64,000 nt of DNA from Silurus meridionalis (taxonomy: Eukaryota; Chordata; Actinopteri; Siluriformes; Siluridae), in assembly GCF_014805685.1 (NCBI RefSeq), contig NC_060892.1, positions 19,481,990 to 19,545,989 on the forward strand, read 5' to 3'. The position numbers were made by a program, and so were the translations under genes. The notes under the pieces were generated by a model. It was not told where the DNA came from, did not search any database, and worked only from the letters and a program-made list of their open reading frames with translations. Positions 59,312 through 64,000 of this stretch are shown here, one piece after another (within the stretch, counting starts at the first letter, position 1; each line of letters begins with the position of its first letter).

Positions 59312-59777
59312 CAACAACTGACTGGTGTCCCATTCAGCATATTTTTCTGCCTTAAACCTAGTATTCCAAAGAAGGGTCTGCATCCACTATGACCCTGACC
59401 AAGGGAAATGTACCTATTTCTGAAGATGAATATAAATAAATCATTGATTTTCCAACAGCAAATCAAATGCACAAAGAGCCATAATGAGGCATTAGCCATC
59501 ACTGCTGCCAATGAAACCATACTTAGTTTGTATACCAGACTTGCACCACTCATTTGCACACTAATGGATCATTCTGAATTCAGGCATCATTGTAGTATAG
59601 TTGGAGCCTTTGAAACAAACCAATGCTTTTGACTCTCATAGGATGGAAAATGAGTGCAGTGACCTTCATTGACCTTGGTGATTATCTGACTATTTCCAAA
59701 TATAAAGCAAGAGTTCATTTATCTCAAATTGACTGGGTATATAAATGAATTTTGAATATTCTATAGGCTCGCTCTCT

Positions 59778-59820
59778 CTCTCTGTGTGTGTGTGTGTGTA
59801 TGTGTGTGTGTGTGTGTGTC
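59778..59820. repeat. (CT)n(GT)n microsatellite
   Basis: A short CT run then a GT run of about 40 bases with one TA interruption, 15 bases from the donor side of exon A. Confidence 0.95.
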
Positions 59821-59835
59821 CGCATGCTACACTAC

Positions 59836-59979
59836 CTCAGCTGTATTGGCTGATGATGCAAACTCCACCAGTGGGGCAGCAAGCTGACTGGTGAAGAAGT
59901 CCATGACTACAGAAGACTGCAGAGAGCTGATGTTCATTCCAGTGCAGCTTCCAGCATGAGGGCAATGCTTTATATGAGT
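59836..59979 (-). CDS. Candidate internal exon of an unidentified gene (exon A)
   Basis: On the minus strand a 144-nt segment lies between the acceptor GGATATTATATTTTCCAG (ending at 59980) and the donor GCTGAG|GTAGTG (intron begins 59835). It is open in only one frame, exactly 48 codons, phase 0 at both ends: THIKHCPHAGSCTGMNISSL, QSSVVMDFFTSQLAAPLVEF and ASSANTAE. Two cysteines six residues apart and an N-glycosylation-type NIS would suit an extracellular domain, but this is inference. No transposon similarity is seen. With 56066-56136 and 37116-37211 it suggests a minus-strand gene with introns of several to tens of kilobases. I cannot name it. Confidence 0.5.
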
Positions 59980-60624
59980 CTGGAAAATATAATATCCAGA
60001 ATTAAAAAAGTAAACCATGCATGTGTATTGTTAGAGAAAGATATTTACTAGGACTGAAATAATTCCTCGAGTAACTAGAATAACTTCAAAATACAAAAAT
60101 GCATCGAGTCAAATGATTTGCCTTATCAGTAAAATATATGCTTTTCAATACTATTGAGTTAATATGAAATAAATATAAAAAGAATGTGACGAAAATACAG
60201 GAATATTTATGACAGAACAGATCAGTAAACCCGTTGTATGAGTTCATGATTTCAGACAATCATTAGTCAAAGCCTGATTAGACATAATTTACCCTTGAGC
60301 TATCACTTTATCTAAACACCTTATTGCCTGACCAATTTTAATGGGCAATTTATCAATTCCAAATGATATCCAACACATGTTCAGCCTTATGGTTCAGTTG
60401 TTGTGCTGGGTGCGTGAAACTGTGTATCACTAAACTCTGGATGCAGTCTCTAAAAGCTATTAAATGAAAAAAGCATTGGTGGATATGCTAAAGAGCTTGA
60501 GAAATCACATAAAAGGCAAGGCTGGATTTTGCAATTAGCTTTCCTTGTATAGCAGTAAAAATTAGTCATGAAATATTGATAGCCATACTTCAAATACCAC
60601 GGGAAGTGGTAACTCAATGATGGG

Positions 60625-60858
60625 AAGTAGTTCAATGCTTAGGGTACTGGATTACTGTTCAGAAGGTCAGGGTCCAAGCTCTAGCAATGCCAAACTGTCA
60701 CTGCTGGGCCCTAGAATAAGGCCCTTAACCCTTTTTGCTCCAGGGGTGCTGTATCATGGCTGATCCTGTTCTCTGACCCTCTGTCATGTGGGATATGCAA
60801 AGGAAAATTTTACTGTGCTGTAATGTATATGCAACAAGTAAAATCCTTTATTTTTCCT
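60625..60858 (+). mobile_element. tRNA-derived SINE
   Basis: A degenerate RNA polymerase III promoter is visible. An A-box-like TAGTTCAATGCTTAGGGTAC starts near 60628, and a B-box-like GGTCAGGGTCCAAGCTC lies near 60665. The body has CACTGCTGGGCCCTAG, GGCCCTTAACCCTTTTTGC and GCTGTATCATGGCTGATCC. The tail, TTTACTGTGCTGTAATGTAT then AACAAGTAAAATCCTTTA, resembles LINE-derived SINE tails. It is not a functional tRNA gene: no cloverleaf is complete. Confidence 0.75.
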
Positions 60859-61802
60859 TTATTTTAAATTTAATATAAAAAGAAGCAGAATTGTGGCCTT
60901 ATTTAATAAAAAGCAATGTGTAGACTGTAGCATCACAAATAAATAAATATGTTCTATTTAAAAAGCTATTCAAAAGCATTTCCTCCAAAATGAAGCTAAA
61001 AAAAACAGCCGAAGATTCACTGAATCAGACTGTTATCTCATTCACTACATGTCAGTGACTAAAAAGACATTGCATTGTGGAAATAATTCATTCTCATACA
61101 AGGTGACCTTTAGAAAGAAGAGTGAAATAGCACATGAATTTAAAAGCGACACACTGGCAACCAAAATGTATGAACGTGTCTGATGTTTTTAGAACAAAAC
61201 AGACACAATGGGCCTTTATGCATAATATGAAAAACTCGGAGATGGTCAGGTAATGATGCACTAGTGCTTGACAACACACCTTATATCTTCCATAATACAA
61301 CTGTTTTTATTCAGAATTATCATGATAAACACAGCAGTATTCGCCGATATCTTGAAAGTGCCGTCCAATGCATCACGACGACATTATCTGCATGGTCTGT
61401 TTACGTTGAGAAAAACAGATTATTAGACTTAAACATATATTACAGTAAAATAAAAAGATGGTGGAACTGCTATTGCCTGAAAGAATTGTGATTTCACTGT
61501 ATGTTAGTTTATAGCAGGATTTATTTTTTTCATTCATTATCAGAACAATAGTGTCAGATTCTTGATTGTTAGATATTATCAGTGATGGATAGGAAAGAGT
61601 GAATATTTTGAGAGACTTTAACATTTCAAAGACAAGTATCTTATTTTTTACTCAACTACATTATGAGAGAATAAATGATGGAAGAAACTACTGACTCTAA
61701 TTTGCCAGAACACGGCCTTATATCCACTTATATCCTATACCACTAGATATCATAAAATGTATATGCATATGTACAAACCTGCTTGTACAGACTAATAACA
61801 TA
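60859..61802. other. No gene seen
   Basis: AT-rich DNA. Around 61330-61400 a CpG-bearing patch (TATTCGCCGATATCTTG) is crossed by a 75-codon plus frame with a good upstream acceptor but no usable donor, so it is not called. Confidence 0.4.
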
Positions 61803-62228
61803 CACTATATGTACAAAAGCTGGTGAACCCCTGACCATATGATTCCAATGTGCTTTTTGAACATCCCATTCCACATTTAGTCCTTATTTGCTGATATAAT
61901 AACCTCTACTCTTCCGGGGAGAAGTTTCATTAAATTTTAGAGTGCACTGTCAAAATCTATGCTAATTCAGCTACAAGGAGTAGTAAAGTCAGGTACCAGT
62001 GTAGGTGAGGTGAGGAGGCCTGGGGTGCATTCAAAATTCCAATGAATAGCAATGATTAGTAGGGTTAAGGTCACTCTATAGCAGTCCACTCTTTGTGTAC
62101 AGAGGCATTATCATTCAAGTGAAGGGAAAATTTTGTTGCTGTGTCCTATACAGTTGTGTGCCTCTGACTTTATGGTAAAAGTTTGCAAAAGAACCACATA
62201 TGGCTGGAAAAGTCATGTGCATATAGTG
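61803..62228. mobile_element. Tc1-type MITE, 426 bp ('ACACTATATGG' family)
   Basis: It starts CACTATATGTACAAAAGC after TA (61801-61802) and ends GTGCATATAGTG before TA (62229-62230). The interior holds GTAAAGTCAGGTACCAGTG and GAGGAGGCCTGGGGTGC, as in the partial copies at 8225 and 34290. No coding capacity. Confidence 0.85.
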
Positions 62229-62819
62229 TACATTAAACATGTCAAGACAATAAACAAGTGTGGAGAGTTTGGTTTGTAAGCAAAGAGGGCCTTTAAAGGA
62301 AGGATGTCGATTTGTCAGTGAATGGACTGTGAGTCTGTAAGAGGATATTGATTGAGAGTTAATGTATTACAGGGTAAGGATGGCACATAATGTAGATTAC
62401 ACTTGAGTGTTTCTCTTTCAAAGAGCTACCAACATGGCAGACCTCCTAACAAGTGAGGAGATAAAGTATACAAAACATATTGACCTGAGTAAAGTTGTTA
62501 TTATAGCAATAATTTGTTTGAGTACAAGTAAAATCACTCAAGCATGGAGGAAGTTACTTGGTAAATGACTTTAAGGATGATTCTTTTTTTTTTTTTTTTA
62601 CATTATCCTATTGGTTTTTTAGACATGAGACATTTCAAAATGAAAAAAGCTGATGAAGTGCTCATGTCTCTCCATTGTCTCAGATATTGATAAGTCTGTA
62701 TGAACATATTGACTCTTGCCAGGAGATTGCTTTAAAGCTATGTGGCTTGTATTACTGTATAGTGATCAATGTACAGTAGTTACAATACATGGCTACTTAA
62801 AAGGATATTTATAAAAGGC
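62229..62819. other. No gene seen
   Basis: Unassigned DNA with a T-run at 62584-62600. Confidence 0.4.
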
Positions 62820-63766
62820 AGTGGCGGGCCATGCATTTGGTACCTGGGCCTTCAGTGGGGACTTACCTGACTTAATCCACCTCTTAATACCACCACTCAG
62901 TGGTGGGCCGTGCATTTGGTAGCTGGGCCTTCAGTAGGGACTTGCCCAACTTAATCCACCTCTTAATATCACCACTATCACGTTGCGATTATAGAAACCA
63001 TCAATACTATACAAAAACACAATATAACAACACGTGGCATTACAGATAGAGAGGCATTTCACATATGGAGGGTAAATACAATCTTGCTTTAGAAAAATTA
63101 AGCCAGTGGTACCGCTCGTATTCACTGGTCTAGCAGTGTAGGACAAACCGTTTCCCGGTGCTGAGACAAGCTAGCTATCTTCGGGGTTTGCCGACCTCTC
63201 CATACGATATCTAGCTTTTCTTTAAAATGGATTTTTAAGTATGTCGGTGATCAAATAATTTTCTCTTCCTCTGTAGGCATAAAAATTCCAACTCAGATTG
63301 TGTGCAGAGAGCTTCAGACTTGTTTTGCCAGTCAAACTTAGTTGTAACAGTTTCCCTCTGACCAACCAGTCAGAGGATGGAAAAATGCTGACTATATTCT
63401 GGGCCAGCTAGCTGGCCCTGTGAGGCGAAAATGAAATCTGATTGGTTAAAGAAACAAAGCTTTTTCTTAATGAGACAATGGTAAAAGAGCCAACACGACA
63501 GACTTTGCAGGCCCTGGGCAGATTAGATTGACATGGCAGCACATAAAGGTTGAAATCCGATTAGACAAAAAAACATCCACATACACTTACGGGAAGCAGT
63601 GCAGCCAAGAGAAATGCTACCAAATGAAGAGAATAAACTGTTGGGAATAAATTAATAAAATATCATAGAACAAATGTTACAATTTAGGTTGTAAATGTAG
63701 CTCAGTGCTTCTGATAGTGTTTAGGCCAGCAGAGAAGGCTTTGCTGGCCCTGACCGCCCACCACTG
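62820..63766. mobile_element. Non-autonomous hAT-like element, 947 bp
   Basis: The left end is CAGTGGCGGGCCATGCATTT and the right end, complemented, CAGTGGTGGGCGGTCAGG. Flanking octamers ATAAAAGG (62812-62819) and ATGAAAGG (63767-63774) agree at 7 of 8 positions, the 8-base target duplication expected for hAT transposons. The first 78 bases are tandemly duplicated (62820-62897 and 62898-62975). No transposase is encoded. Superfamily is inferred from target length and the CAGTG end. Confidence 0.75.
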
Positions 63767-64000
63767 ATGAAAGGGCTATCAATAAAGTGGACACAGATTT
63801 CACTACACAACTCCTGACATGTAAATGAATAAGAAAACATAATACTATGTAACTACATAATAGCAAGAAACAACAAAACCTAGAGAAAAGGCTTAAACAT
63901 CCAAAAATGTGTTTTCTGGAATAGAGATTTTGTAGATTTTGAACAAAACATAACATGTCCTCTTAATGTTATATAGTATGGTGACTAAATGGAATAAAAA
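63767..64000. other. No gene seen at the window end
   Basis: AT-rich DNA after the hAT-like element. Confidence 0.4.

Noticed and set aside
60625..60858. Possible tRNA gene
   Set aside because: The A and B boxes are degenerate, no cloverleaf is complete, and the downstream body and tail are those of a SINE.
61264..61491. 75-codon plus frame with a good acceptor
   Set aside because: No usable donor and no motif.

Overview
This is AT-rich vertebrate DNA, almost certainly from a teleost fish. It is crowded with TA, CA and ATT microsatellites, Tc1/mariner elements in every state of decay, DIRS-type retrotransposons, L2- and RTE-type LINEs, a Ty3/Gypsy remnant and a tRNA-derived SINE. The short MITEs that begin ACACTATATGG and the SINE whose tail resembles AAATGTAAATGT recall otophysan fish, possibly a catfish, but that is an inference from memory. 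There are no bacterial operons, no CRISPR array and no rRNA or tRNA genes. No complete host gene lies in the window. The best host-gene evidence is three short minus-strand segments, each open in one frame between consensus splice sites (59836-59979, 56066-56136, 37116-37211). They look like exons of one or more long-intron genes that I cannot name. A fourth, weaker exon candidate lies on the plus strand at 5344-5507.

Layout. 0-9 kb: a decayed DIRS recombinase fragment, a snap-back repeat around a TA microsatellite, a Tc1 5' fragment, a plus-strand exon candidate and an 857-bp MITE. 9-14 kb: a GC-rich island that looks like conserved noncoding DNA, then a 1.65-kb tandem duplication carrying two DIRS 5' ends. 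14-24 kb: a fold-back Tc1 with a LINE tail inside it, a 194-bp MITE, LINE and hAT scraps, and a Tc1 copy with a broken transposase. 24-37 kb: a further conserved-looking island, a DIRS copy split by an RTE-type LINE, and a Gypsy deletion derivative. 37-49 kb: an exon candidate, low-repeat islands that may be regulatory, a Tc1, a DIRS mini-element with inverted termini and more Tc1 and LINE fragments. 49.7-55.6 kb: an almost continuous train of four Tc1 elements joined by TA and CA microsatellites, one nested in another. 56-64 kb: two exon candidates, a SINE, a MITE and a hAT-like element with an 8-bp target duplication.

How it works together. Nearly all coding-like sequence is transposon-derived and carries stop codons, frameshifts or lost catalytic residues. 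Two themes recur. TA-targeting elements sit directly against TA microsatellites. Short inverted duplications appear repeatedly, in DIRS gag, in a Tc1, at the end of the tandem duplication and around a TA tract. I found no novel multi-gene system. The most useful leads are the unnamed exons, the GC-rich islands, the Tc1/TA train and the fold-back structures.
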